The translations under genes and the position numbers were made by a program. Shown one piece after another: positions 46,935 to 57,861 of a stretch of 64,000 nt of DNA. Position 1 is the stretch's first letter. Every line of letters starts with the position of its first letter. The stretch comes from Favolaschia claudopus (taxonomy: Eukaryota > Basidiomycota > Agaricomycetes > Agaricales > Mycenaceae). The notes below the pieces were generated by a model that saw only the letters and a program-made list of their open reading frames with translations, did not search any database and had not been told where the DNA came from. Location: NCBI GenBank assembly GCA_037176885.1, contig JAWWNJ010000042.1, forward strand, positions 868,001-932,000. Reading direction: 5' to 3'.

Positions 46935-48644
46935 TTCAGCGGTCAGTCTACGAGGAAAGAGAGACGCAGAATCTGAATGGTGGCCACCTGCAAACTTGAT
47001 AAGAGGATTGTGGAGTTTTTCTCACCGGGAGTATATGGGGCAACAGTGGTGGGACTTGATTGGGTGCCGGGATAGCGGCGGACACAGGGTGCGCTTTCAA
47101 GTCCATGTGGACGGGAAGAAGATACGGAGCGCCTGAGCTTTTATATAAGGTAGTGTGGAAATATTGTTTTCCCGTCTTAGTAGGTCTTAGTGAAGGAAGA
47201 GAAAGGAGAAGGAAATGGTGAGAGGAGGAGGAATGGGGAGGCGTAGAGTCAGGGTGGATTCCGAGTTGTGGTTTGTGCGGGTGGAGATGGGCCGCTCCGC
47301 GGCCGATTCGCTGAGCCGTGCAGATGCCCAAGGATCTGCGTTAGGCTGTGAATCGGATGGGGAAGGAAACAGGACCCAATTTCCAGTACGCAAGGTGCTA
47401 CGAGGGCCTTGAAAGAGGAGGGACGCCCGAAGCAACCAAGCGCCAGAGAATAGGGATGGGCGGGTGGGGCACGAAAAATGGTGGTATAACGCGAGGAGTT
47501 GCTGGTGGAGTACTTACACGACGAAGGTGTGGAAGTAGAGCAGAATGATCACGTAAAACGTGGGAAAATGGACTTTGAGCAGGAGAGAAAATAGAGCGAC
47601 TACAAAACTATTTACTTCCACTACCTTATCCGCTCGCAAGCTCGCGTAGCCTCAGCTCGCAATTAAGTAGCAGCTCACTGGTGACTGCTCTGACTCAAGT
47701 TGGTAATTTTCCGCTCACGCTCTATTACGTGACTGCGTCCTTACGGCATCACTTCCACAGTTGAAAGGCGCGATAAGTAGCAAACGATAGGCATGATTGG
47801 GATATGAGCAGGACAAGCTAGACAACGCGACTGGCCCAAAAGAATATAGATACACATCAGAGGTGCCAGTGGAAGAGTTTCTTCGAATTCATTCAGTCAC
47901 CGAATCAGAATCTTGGCCGATGCGAGGGAGATGCAACGGAGAACTGGCTAACAGCGGGGAACTCAGCGCGCCACATTAGCAACACACCGTTGTATATCGC
48001 CCTAAGAAGGATCCCGCGATCCTCATGTCCCCGACGAACTTCAACATGTTACATAAAGTAGTACTTGTAAATTTAAGTTTCTCATCGTGAACGACCTGAG
48101 ACTGATAAAGAAGCTAAGTCGAAGTGAGTTCATGAGTCAATGAACTAATTTTTGAGGAAATTGAACGGTCGCTCCCCTTTCAACTTCCGCTTTGGTCCCG
48201 CCATCGGCTAGATTTCTGCCAACATTCTTTTCCTAGCCAAGTTAGTAAAAAGCTAGAGATCAACCTAAAGCAAATTTTGAGCCGCTCAAATTCAGAATTA
48301 CAGCCATACAGAAACTAGATATGTTTTTCAACCAGAAGTAACAACGATAAACAGATCAGCCGATCATTCGGCTTCTTGGTCCGATTTGGACGGTCTGCAA
48401 CTTGGTTCTGTTCCACGACCACCAACGACGCAGACTCCGCTCGACAAGGCTTTGAATGTCGATAATATCATCCGCTGCACCAGCAACGGTATCTCCGCAC
48501 CTCGTTCGGTGATGTTCGACGACGGTGAAATTCGAAAAACGGCAAAACGGGACGCGGGGGGAAACGCATTTATTCCACCCCGCATGTCCGAGCAGGAGCT
48601 GTAATAAGGTATATCACTGGCTCTCGGTCGTTTTGCTCAATAAG
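46935..48644. other. Intergenic region between divergent amidase and monooxygenase genes
   Basis: Both flanking genes are transcribed away from it. A TATATAAAAG-like box on the minus strand near 47140-47150 could serve the amidase, about 200 bp upstream of its ATG. Overlapping frames at 48364-48604 have no domain. No repeats found. Confidence 0.4.
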
Positions 48645-50070
48645 ATGTCTTTCCCTCGACGAACCACCATTCTCATAGTAGGTGCCGGACCGGCTGGTAT
48701 GGCAGCGGCCATGTCTTTAAAGCACCAAGGAATTAGCGACTTTGTCGTCGTCGACGCTATGAGGGCGCCAGGAGGAGAAGCTTCGCGAGCTGTAGTCATT
48801 CAGGCAGCCACACTCGAGGTACGAACATCGCAGTCTTCCCAAGTCTTGGGCGGAATCCTGACGAAGGACCCGTGCAGGCGCTCAACAACGTTGGCTGTTT
48901 GGACGGCATTCTACCAATGGGCAATAAAGTAGAGAGACTAAGCCTTCATGACGACTCATCATATCTCCTTTCCGCCGACTTTTCGTTGCTTTCCAACGAC
49001 ACCAAGTTTCCCTATGCACTTATCATTCCTCAAACAACGACGGAGAGAAAGATGTCGGAGAAGCTCGAAACACTGGGGATAGAAGTTTGGCGGCCATTCA
49101 AAGCTGTTTCTGTGCGGCTTTCGAAGCAGGCAAACGAGCCTCGGTTTGATGTCCATTTTGAATCTGGCGAAACCATCAGCGCAAAGTATGTCATCGGTGC
49201 AGACGGCGCACATTCTGTGGTAAGTTACTTAATTCCCTTCCTCGAACCATTATTCGTCAACAAAAATCGAAACATCCATAGATCCGAAGTGAAGCAGGGA
49301 TATCATTCCAGGATCCCGACGGCAACGAGACACACGAATACGGAAACCTCACTCAGATGGTTTTCGCCGACGTCACGTTTAACAAACCGCTGGAGATTTG
49401 CACGCCAACGCGAAAGGTCTCTCTAACCATTTCAGGCGGAAACATGCTTCTGCTCGCCCCTCTCCCACCCTCCTCCTTCCCCGACAGCCCGAAAACCGTC
49501 TATCGCATCTCCTCCAGCGTACCCCTCGAATTCGGCACCGCTCCACACAATCCCCCCGCCGATTATTTCCATTCACTTATCGCCCATCACGGGCCGCCGG
49601 AACTTGCGCAAGTCAAAATAAGACCGATGATCGACAGTGTGTTAGCCTCTTCGCGCTACCGCACTCGTTCCGCAATCGCAGAGCGTTATTTCACGCGTCA
49701 TCCCGATGGCGGAGGAGGAGTGATTCTCTTGATCGGCGATTCGGCGCATATCCATTCGCCCTTCGCCGGACAAGGCATGTCCCTAGGGATTCGCGACGCT
49801 ATCAGTCTGGGACCCGTTCTCAGGGCGCATATGGACTTGCCGGAAGGCACCACGTCGGATGAACTCTTCAGACAGTGGTCAGTCACTCGGTATGCCCGCG
49901 CTCGAACAGTCATTGCGTTGACCAAGCGCGGATTGGGTATCATGAATACTCAACGGCTGATGTGGGCGCCGCTGTTGAATGTCTTGTTCGCCGTATTGCG
50001 CTTTTTTGGTCGATTCAAATTCGTTCAGCGACAGGTCGCGTATAGACTGAGTGGGCTCGCAGAGATATAG
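48645..50070 (+). CDS. FAD-dependent monooxygenase (PHBH-like), copy 1, 434 aa
   Basis: Three exons (48645-48818, 48878-49219, 49282-50070) with introns of 59 and 62 bp give 435 codons including the stop. The class A flavoprotein motifs are all present: GAGPAGMAAAMSL for the FAD ADP moiety, YVIGADGAHSV (the DG motif) and LLIGDSAHIHSPFAGQGM (the GD motif). Such enzymes use NAD(P)H and O2 to hydroxylate aromatic or polyketide-like substrates. The C-terminus ends VAYRLSGLAEI. No membrane segment or signal peptide is evident. A tandem paralogue with the same exon structure starts 1.1 kb downstream. Confidence 0.93.
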
Positions 50071-50419
50071 GCTGTTGTGTAACTGTATCTTGTCGCCCAT
50101 ACCGTGTAACTAACTGTATTTTTCTCCTATAAAAATGTATACTGCTGAACCTAGATGATTAGGCAAACACGAATTAGAAGTTCACAGCATGCGCAGTGAG
50201 CCCCTCCGTTGAAAATTCGCTGTAGTTCATCGACTCGGACAACGCAAGTCGTCTCGAAAAATCTTCGATGCAACCAGCCCAAAATAACCTTAACTTCCGC
50301 GAGTTTTCTCCCATGCCTCCCGCCGCCCGGTCATGATATTGAACTGCCGTCAATGTTCCGCATCGACAACGTTAACTGTCCATCGAAGATTTCCGTTTAC
50401 CCGTCCCGATCTGGATGGA
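50071..50419. other. 3' flank between monooxygenase copy 1 and a minus-strand frame
   Basis: AT-rich, no gene or repeat recognised. Confidence 0.4.
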
Positions 50420-50917
50420 TCAGTACAGTGTCTTGTCTCCTTTATCCAACACCTTGCGATATGGTGTATGAGTACTATCCGGTTTCTCTTTCGCCGGATT
50501 ATTTTGGGCCTGCAAAACAGTCCAGCTATCCCATTCCAACATCCGTTTCCGAGCGTCGGACGTATATTCAAGAGGCGCATTTAGCATATACACATGATAT
50601 TCACGGCCACGGACGGAATCGTAAGCGAAATTCTTCCAGCCGATCCGTATTCTACGCACGATAGGCCATAAATTCGGACTGGAACCCTCGAAGTACTTAC
50701 ACCGTGACGGCCCGTTTTGTTTCGGTTTTCGTGCACAGAAAATAATATGGAACAGCCTCAGGAGGGCGAGACTCACTTCGACCTCTCGTACCCCGATTTC
50801 ATTGAGCCGTGGCCCACAATATCTATCAGAGTTTTTGACTAGCGCAATATTTTCGAGTTGTTTCGTGATTGATGGATGGTTCGGCATTTCCCGCCACCTC
50901 TTGTCCCAAACAGCCAT
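50420..50917 (-). CDS. Possible two-exon protein of about 138 aa between the monooxygenases
   Basis: A minus-strand frame from ATG 50917 is open for 166 codons including the stop. An 81-bp intron-like segment at 50696-50776 (GTGAGT donor, TGTAAG acceptor) can be removed without changing frame, leaving 138 aa: MAVWDKRWREMPNHPS..., then GSSPNLWPIVRRIRIGWKN. The composition is protein-like (many Trp, Arg and Tyr), but I recognise no family. It could be a fragment of a larger gene inserted between the tandem copies. Confidence 0.35.
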   Translation of the reverse strand: MAVWDKRWREMPNHPSITKQLENIALVKNSDRYCGPRLNEIGVREVEVSLALLRLFHIIFCARKPKQNGPSRCKYFEGSSPNLWPIVRRIRIGWKNFAYDSVRGREYHVYMLNAPLEYTSDARKRMLEWDSWTVLQAQNNPAKEKPDSTHTPYRKVLDKGDKTLY

Positions 50918-51154
50918 GTCTCCCTGAACCTAGCGCCTCATCTTCGACGCAAAGCCCGACAACACCCCATATAGCACTACCACCATCTCCAACAACAGAT
51001 CCCAATGAATTCACGGTCTGTGGAGCCCAAATTCAGCCGTTTTGTTGGCTTCTTAGAATCTCGGTTGACGAGAGACGGTTAAACGGACGCGCCACAGCAT
51101 GAGAACGGATTCATTATATATATGCGTATGTTCCGCATTCGAAGCTTTCCCGAG

Positions 51155-52577
51155 ATGTCTTTCCCTGAACGAACCACCGTCCTTATCGTCGGCGCCGGCC
51201 CTGCTGGCATGGCCGCTGCCATGTCTTTACACCACCAAGGAATCCACGACTTTGTCGTTGTCGATGCTAATTATCGTGGCGTGAATGCTTCACGGGCGGT
51301 TATCATCCACGCAGCAACGCTCGAGGTACGCAATCACTTTCTCATTTTCTTTTTTTTTCAATCCAAGTTTATTAACGTAGGCGCTTAACAATGTCGGCTG
51401 TCTCGATGAAATTCTCGCTTTAGGCAACAAAATAGACAAACTAGGTCTGCATGACGGCTCGACGTATCTACTTTCGGCGGATTTTGCGCTTCTGGACCAG
51501 TACACGAAATTTCCTTTCGCATTGATTATCCCTCAGGCGCACACTGAGATCAAGATGGCTGAAAGACTAGATAAAATCGGTATCAAGGTGTGGAGACCAT
51601 ACAAAGTCGTTTCTGTGAAGCCTTCTCCGCAGGCGGAGGATGAAAGCTTCGACGTGCATTTTGAATCCGGTGAATGTATCAGGGCAAAATATGTCATTGG
51701 GGCTGATGGGGCGCATTCTGTGGTGAGTTGCTTTCATCCCGAATCCGTTCTTTGTTGAATTGTGAGCCGGAAGATTCGCAACGAAGCTGGGATTGCTTTC
51801 GAGGATCCGGATGGCAACGTGAAACATGAATACGGGAATCTCACTCACATGGCATTCGGGGACGTAACTTTCACTACCCCTCCACGACTCTTCAGTCCGG
51901 AGAAACCAGTCTCTCTAACCATCTCCGGTGGAAACATGCTTTTAGTCGCCCCACTTCCAGCCGCAACTTTCCCCGACAGCCCAACTACCGTCTACCGTCT
52001 ATCCACGAGCGTCCCAGTAGAAGTGGGTTCCGCACCTCCAAACCCCGGCGCCGATTTCTTTCAATCCTTCATTGACCGTCACGGTCCTCCAGAACTCTCC
52101 TCTGATCCCGCCATAAACCCCATTCCCTCCCGCGTCGACAAAATATACGCGTCCTCCCGGTACCGAACGCGCTCTGCCGTTGCAGATCGCTATTTCGTGC
52201 GCAAGCCCGGCGGTGGTGTGATCCTGCTCATCGGCGACGCAGCGCACATACATTCGCCGTTCGCCGGACAGGGTATGTCCCTCGGAATTCGAGACGCCAT
52301 CGGCCTGGGTCCCATTCTCAAAGCGCACATGGAGTCCGCAGAGCCTCAAACATCCGATCAACTGTTTGAGGACTGGGGAGCAAATCGATATAAACGCGCT
52401 ATCGCGGTTATCGGGTTGACGAAGAACGCGATGGGTATTTTGAATGCTCAGCATAAGATGTGGCCGCCGTTATTGAAATTGGCGTTCGCTGTGTTGCGTT
52501 TTTTCGGCCATCTTACAAGTGTATGGCAGACATACTGTGCAAAAAGTTTTCGGGGACAACTTCAATATTTGTGCTAA
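51155..52577 (+). CDS. FAD-dependent monooxygenase, copy 2, C-terminus replaced by a transposon
   Basis: Same family and exon plan as copy 1: exons 51155-51325, 51381-51722 and 51774 onward. Exon 2 is exactly 342 nt in both copies. GAGPAGMAAAMSL, YVIGADGAHSV and LLIGDAAHIHSPFAGQGM are all kept. A TATATATAT box lies about 35 bp before the ATG, and an in-frame upstream ATG at 51122 is less likely because copy 1 lacks that extension. After AVLRFFGHLTSV the frame runs into the 922-bp element inserted at 52523 and stops at 52577, so the current protein has 438 residues with a foreign tail of about 17. The native 3' end survives at 53453-53498. The catalytic body is intact, so residual function is possible. 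Confidence 0.9.
52515..52522 (+). repeat. Target-site duplication, left copy
   Basis: ACAAGTGT abuts the left end of the 922-bp element and recurs exactly at 53445-53452. Confidence 0.88.
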
Positions 52578-52655
52578 ATTTCGGTCAACTTTGGTCTGGC
52601 AACAACTTTGGCAAGATGCAACTTGAGAAATTACAACTTGAAGCTGCTGCAACTT
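52557..52655. repeat. Left subterminal array of CAACTT hexamers
   Basis: Six copies at 52557, 52586, 52603, 52619, 52634 and 52650, spaced 15-29 bp. Subterminal motif arrays of this kind usually bind transposase. Confidence 0.8.
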
Positions 52656-53267
52656 TGTCCCAACAATGTCTCAGCGGCTGCAACCCCCACGACACTTGGC
52701 TACAACCCGGGAGATCTTGGTCGCATGTGCTGCCTTGAGGAAATCTCTGAGCTTCCATCGATCCTCCGCGTCGTAGATATTGTATGTATTGAACCATCAG
52801 GCCGGAGGTTTTCAATGACGCCGAACTGATCTGAATACTTCCTGAGCATTGTAAATCCACTAGCCATGGATTGTCTTTGTGCTTCACAAGACACCACAGA
52901 CTGAAATTCATAAGTTTTCGATTACCAAAGAGTCTAAGACTCGCCAGGAAAGGTTGACGAGGGAAATGCATCACAAAATGGACCTATCAATCATAATTGG
53001 ACTGCAAGCGTTAGGATGGCCTCCCCTGACAGGTCTTCCACATTAGAGAAAATTAAACAACCAGAACCCTACAATGCCGCCGAGATGCTGACAGAATTCG
53101 AGCATGCCGAGCTCGCCGCATCACCTATAGTGCCAGTGCGATGCCGTCTGAGACTGGATGATCAGCGCATCTGGCGGATCAGAAAAATTCAACCAATGCC
53201 GCTTTTCTGGAGCTTTCTGAAATTATAGTATTAGTATTGGCAGGTGAGAGTGCAGAAGGGCAATCTG

Positions 53268-53414
53268 AAGTTGTGTCTCCTTCCCTCCAGGGTTGTATCC
53301 TTCTAAAGTTGCAAGAACTAAAAGTTGTCCCATCAACAATTCAAGTTGCGTACCTCCAAAAGTTGCAGTACCCCGAAGTTGCCCAAATTTCCGCAAAAAC
53401 CCGGTAGTAAGTTG
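53268..53414. repeat. Right subterminal array of AAGTTG hexamers
   Basis: Seven copies at 53268, 53306, 53322, 53343, 53360, 53376 and 53409, the reverse complement of the left array motif. Confidence 0.8.
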
Positions 53415-53444
53415 AAAATACTTTTTGCACGCTATATCGCCCAT

Positions 53445-53452
53445 ACAAGTGT
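53445..53452 (+). repeat. Target-site duplication, right copy
   Basis: ACAAGTGT, identical to 52515-52522. Confidence 0.88.
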
Positions 53453-53498
53453 GAGAAGGGCGGTGGCATATAAGCTTAGTGGGTTGGCGGAGGTGTAG
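53453..53498 (+). pseudogene. Stranded native 3' end of monooxygenase copy 2
   Basis: Directly after the right target duplication the sequence encodes RRAVAYKLSGLAEV and a stop, matching QRQVAYRLSGLAEI at the end of copy 1. Excising the element with one duplication brings it into frame with the upstream exon, leaving 265 codons in exon 3. Confidence 0.9.
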
Positions 53499-53974
53499 AT
53501 TGTTGCTTGCTGCCCTGCCCTGTAGTGTTTATTCTACGTTCCCGCACATGTACGCTCTCATTAATTTTCGCATAGAGTTGGCCCCTGACGACGGAATCTT
53601 TGTCTCGGATCGATTTCAAACTGAATCTCAGGAATAACAAGTGCGGCGGAGCTCTTCCTTGTTATCATGGACTGACGTCGTTGCGCTAATTCCCTTGCGA
53701 AGAGGGTATGATATAACTCATCATCAATCCCAATCGCCTTCTTATTTGTCAGTAGTCAACTATTTTCGAACCGTTTTAACTTTTGAGCCAAGGTTCAACA
53801 CTCTGGCGCTCATAGCGAATCCAGTCAAAAAACTGGATCAACTAGATCATGGACTGCCAACACGATCTGCATGCGAAGGACTTGTTTCACCACATCGCTT
53901 TGCACACCCCGCTAAATATTTTACAATGAACTCGAGCTTCAATGTTACATAAATGCCGATTATTTGCAAGCTAA
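53499..53974. other. Intergenic stretch after the monooxygenase pair
   Basis: A plus-strand frame at 53641-53952 has no recognisable domain. No repeats found. Probably the 3' flank of the monooxygenase. Confidence 0.4.
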
Positions 53975-54205
53975 TTACTTCCCAATCACATACCGCAACT
54001 GTGTCCTTGGCAGCGCAGCATCCAAAGCTTTCCGCCCTAACCGCATCTGTGTCTTCTGCTTATACGCATTGACTTCAGACATAAGTTCGAACTCGACTGC
54101 TTAGCTGAGATTCCGAAAGCACCGTCCCTAAGAGCGAGAGTCCAGAAGCAGCCCTTGGGGCGGGGTATACCGTTTTAGGGCCTGCAGACCGGATTCTTTG
54201 TGAGA
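53975..54205 (-). pseudogene. Second relic of the amidase last exon
   Basis: The minus strand reads RIRSAGPKTVYPAP, then LSLLGTVLSES, a frame break with a stop, and KQKTQMRLGRKALDAALPRT followed by QLRYVIGK and a stop. The intact amidase has RIGSAGPETVYPAPG, LSFLGTAFADFE and QKTQTRLARKAFPAAIPKT-QLKDVIGK. Only the terminal exon is represented. Confidence 0.82.
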
Positions 54206-54377
54206 TGCGGCAAGTGCGATTTGTTCAACACAAGTTCAACATTCGGCCTTTTCTTCTCCGAGGCTGTCAATCACGGAGATCGCCGTCGGAAGGTTGACAG
54301 GTAACGTGAAGCTTCAACTCACTCTTGCCTTCCATCATGTCCGTGCAATTTTCATGGGCCGTACGCGAAACCCAGGC

Positions 54378-54889
54378 GATACTGTACTATTTCGGTCAAT
54401 TCGCCCGGCCTGTGACCTGTGACACCTCGGAACGAAATTCAAGGTTCGTCAATGGGCCAGAGAGACCGTGACACCCCAAAAATTTTCACCAATGCCTCAG
54501 AAATGTCTTCTTTCCTCCTTCCATCTACTGTGCTGCTCTCTAGCATGGAAGCATAATATAGAGCTGAAGGAAACTTATCTTCAAAATCCAACGGTTCCAC
54601 GGCAAAATTGGCCGCGATAAAGCCGCGGACAGGTGCCAAAGAAGCCGGTAAACGGAGCAAAAGGTCAGAAACCGGCATTACGGGTGATATGCACGGTATC
54701 TTGTTGTGGAAGCGCGCCATTGGGCGCGCAGAGAGAAATTTGTATCATTTTCGGCATTTTTCAACGATTTTGGGACTTTTTTGTCACATTCGTCCAAGGC
54801 CTCGGTGACCTGTGACACGTACGAAAAAATTCGTCAATTTGGGGGCCTGTGACGCGTGACAGGCGAATTGATTGAAATAGTACAGTATC
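54378..54889. mobile_element. 512-bp MITE-like element with 28-bp terminal inverted repeats
   Basis: GATACTGTACTATTTC at the left end matches the inverted right end; the TIRs agree at 26 of 28 positions through TCAATTCGCC. Just inside each end are repeats of the TGTGAC/GTGACA type, so the subterminal blocks near 54405-54450 and 54805-54850 also resemble each other as direct copies. No clear target duplication was found, so the exact borders are uncertain. A 93-codon minus-strand frame inside (54439-54720) shows no transposase motif. Confidence 0.7.
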
Positions 54890-55504
54890 CCACTTTTTAC
54901 ATATCTCTTTTGATAGTATTCGTGACCGCTCAAAAAAATTCGCAACTTCAAAACAGTTTGATTACGGTCATGTCCCGGCCAGGCGACTCGGACGTCGCAC
55001 GACTCGCACAGAGCGCCTGGTACATATATGTAGGAGAGACTGAACATTGCACACTACTGCCCCCTGCTGCAATGTTCACTTCCCGCTTCTCGACTCGGCG
55101 CTGGCAGGCGCTGGCTGGGCATGGCAGATACGGAAAGTTTCAGTCTGAATGGCAACCACGATCACTAGAGGTGATTTCGGACGCTCGCCAGCCGGCGCGT
55201 CAAGGGTACTATATCTTCCAAATGAATACGCTCTCCACGTTCTCTGTGAGTTAGTACGCATACGTACAGCAGCGGACGAGTTTCTTATCATTTTTGGCTC
55301 AAGGTCCCAGGTGTTTCTGCAGTTGTTGAAGCAGTGTTCGCTCGCGAGCGTTTTTCGGCATTCTCCTCGAGGTTCCGCGAGGTCGTATCAACAGTTCTGT
55401 GCTAGCCGACGATCCCCTTAAACAACAACGGCGCCGGTGCGGGAACGTCAAAAGACTCGTTTCTGCCCTTCCACCAAGCAATCCTTCAGTGTTCGTCTTT
55501 CAGC
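54890..55504. other. Upstream region of the first membrane-protein paralogue
   Basis: No gene or repeat is supported. A short pyrimidine-rich leader precedes ATG 55505. Confidence 0.4.
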
Positions 55505-57054
55505 ATGCCCACAACCAACTATACTATCGAAGACATCAGTCCATTGATTCAATACTCTCCAGCGGGAGCGTGGTCGGCGGGGGATAAAGCCCAGGATCCT
55601 CAAGCTTCGAAGTAAGCGCCCGTTTCGCGGACCCAATATTCACGGATTCACTTACACTGGGTTTTCTCGTGAAGATATTCGGACGGCACGTTCACATTGT
55701 CTACTGCAAAGGGAAGTTTCGCCTCCTTGACCTTCACGGGCAACCACGTCTGGATATTCGGAGCGAAGCGCGGAAACCATGGTGCGGCCAGTCTCTACCC
55801 GAAAACTCGGAAATCCCCAGTGAACCGTTCTCAGGGCTCTATAGCGTAACGATCGACAAAACAACCACTCAATACGACGGGTTCTCCGCTACAGATGTAT
55901 TCGCAGATCTTTTCGACTCAGGGTCTTTGTCGCAAGGCTCGCATACTATCGTCATTACGAATCAACAAAATGATACAAAGAAACCATTTCTGGACGTCGA
56001 TTATGTATGTCAACGCCTGACTTTCGTCCTGCTTTCACTGATGTAGGTTACCTAGATTACTTGGTCGACAGATTCGCCTACGGACCCGAAGAAAAGCGTT
56101 CAGCTTGATGATAAAGCGTCCCAATTTTCGTATCAACCTGCCAATGCGTGGAAGTCGGATTTGCCGAGTGATATGTCTGGTTTTCAAGGCAATAGTGGCC
56201 AGTGCGTGTCAATTCTTACTCCGACCATCCTCGTTCAACCGAAATATTGTTCAGTGTAACTCAAAGTAAAGACGCCTCAGCAAAATTATCGTTTTCGGTC
56301 TGTCATTTTTCCCATACCTTCTCTCGCATCCTCCCATCTCAGGTTCCCCAACCGTAGGGTGACACTGTGGCCCTCTTCGGTCCAGTTGGCCCGAAACTCG
56401 GTCCCTACGCCATTAAGATTGACGGGAAATCAGTTGGTACATTCAATGCCAACAACCAAAACTACGCAGCGCAAGTCGCCCTCTACCACGGCGATGGACT
56501 CGGTTCTGGAGATCATACCCTGGAATTCATAAACCAACCAACGTCCGCGACCCAATTTCTCGCTGTGGATTTCGCTCAGGTCGCGGCGCTTCCTTCCTCT
56601 AGCTCTGCAAGCTCGTTATCCTCCACCTCTTCGACCTCTGCGTCTGCCTCCGCGTCTGCCTCTAGCAGTTCTAGTGCCGGCCACAACCCAATAAGGTGGT
56701 TATTACGAGTCTCCTAATTGTTATCTCATGCTAACAATGTCTTGAACAGCGGTGTAGAACTAGGGCAAGTCTCATTTCTCTCTGCAGGATTTCGTTGGCC
56801 CAGCTGACACGTAAATTTCTCGTAGTGGATTCATAGCCGCTGGGATCGCCGCCGTCTGCCTCGCCTTAACCATCGTGGGGCTAATATACCGACAAATAAA
56901 TCGTCGCAAGATGCGGCGCAAAGTCGGTGGTGGGACTTCAGACGTCGCTGCTTTCACAAATGCGCAAGGCGCTATTAGCCTCAGCGCTGTCAATTCGCGA
57001 GACACGCAGCTGCATGACTCGGAAACGGCGCATCTCCTCCACTCTCGGAGGTGA
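55505..57054 (+). CDS. Putative single-pass membrane protein, paralogue A, 384 aa
   Basis: Eight exons (55505-55611, 55675-55781, 55835-56004, 56056-56201, 56255-56297, 56358-56695, 56750-56764, 56826-57054) join in phase to 385 codons. The first about 270 residues look like two beta-sandwich repeats: YSDGTFTLSTAKGSFASLTF with FTGNHVWIFGAK and SHTIVITNQQ, then DTVALFGPVGPKLGPYAIKI with GDHTLEFINQP. A Ser/Ala-rich stalk follows, then one membrane helix FIAAGIAAVCLALTIVGLIY (about 311-330), a basic stop-transfer RRKMRRK and a cytosolic tail of about 50 residues. I see no N-terminal signal peptide. The family is common in Agaricomycetes and has no known function. Exon 7 is only 15 nt, and the intron after it (56765-56825) is GC-AG (GCAAGT donor). 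Confidence 0.88.
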
Positions 57055-57861
57055 ATTATTGAATGGGTAGTGGTGTATCTGTCTTTGGTTAGGTTCTTCC
57101 GGGATTCAATTTATGTGTTGGAGTCCTTATGTTGATATTGGCGTCTGCAATCTTATCAGCGGGCCACATTGGAAAGCACTGTAACATTTAATTGCGTGTC
57201 GAGTCATCCAGGCGTCCATGTTGAATTACTGCAATTATCAATATCGTAGGCGCCGAAAGACATAATCACCGTTGAGACCGCAGATCCACCTTTAAACAAA
57301 CAGCATTGCAGCTACTTACATTCATTAGTCTGCAGCTACTTAATGCCGCCGTTGAGCAACCCAGGATATGATTCTCACAGCGCGGACTCGGAGATTACTG
57401 CCCCATCACAGTCCCGTTTTGCGCTGATGTCCGGTGTACTTAGATACTTCGTGGAGACCGGAGAGCCTCGACTCGGCTTCAGCGAGCTCACTCCAACTTA
57501 TCATGATTGCGAATCTGCGACTCCCGAGTGTTCGAAATTCGAATAACGTTGAACAGTTGAATTCTGAGTCTCTGATTTCGAATTGGTGCACAGTATTCAG
57601 GGTAGTTGCATCAAATCTTTGTTGTGGCTATGGTCGATCGTCTGATTACTCAGTGTTTCAACGTGGACAAGTCAGACTGAGAATGTTGGCCCAAGCGTTC
57701 AATTGTGAGAGCCAATCAGGCCAGTGATGGGTGGGCACTGCCACCCATGTCAAAGTGAGACACACCGGGGCAAGCTCATGATGCAGCATCATGATTTTGC
57801 GTGGGTCTACCTTGTTCCCGCCCTCCACCTTCCCCCACCCTCCACAACGTAGCTCGCGACG
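57055..57861. other. Intergenic stretch
   Basis: Short frames on both strands around 57343-57727 lack domains. The promoter of the TPR gene should be in the last part. No repeats seen. Confidence 0.4.

Larger units (their letters stand above)
52523..53444. mobile_element. 922-bp non-autonomous TIR element with 8-bp target duplication
   Basis: The ends form imperfect inverted repeats: the left starts ATGGCAGACATACTG, and the right, read inward, ATGGGCGATATAGCG. Both are followed by an identical TGCAAAAAGT. Exact ACAAGTGT copies flank the element. An 8-bp duplication fits hAT-like or P-like transposases. No transposase frame is present. Both subterminal regions carry arrays of the hexamer AAGTTG, six on one side as CAACTT and seven on the other as AAGTTG, i.e. 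pointing in mirror orientation. The element breaks the 3' coding end of monooxygenase copy 2. Confidence 0.85.

Noticed and set aside
28120..53498. Secondary-metabolite cluster of GMC oxidase, ABC transporter, amidase and monooxygenases
   Set aside because: No backbone enzyme (PKS, NRPS, terpene synthase) is present, unrelated genes intervene and distances are large.
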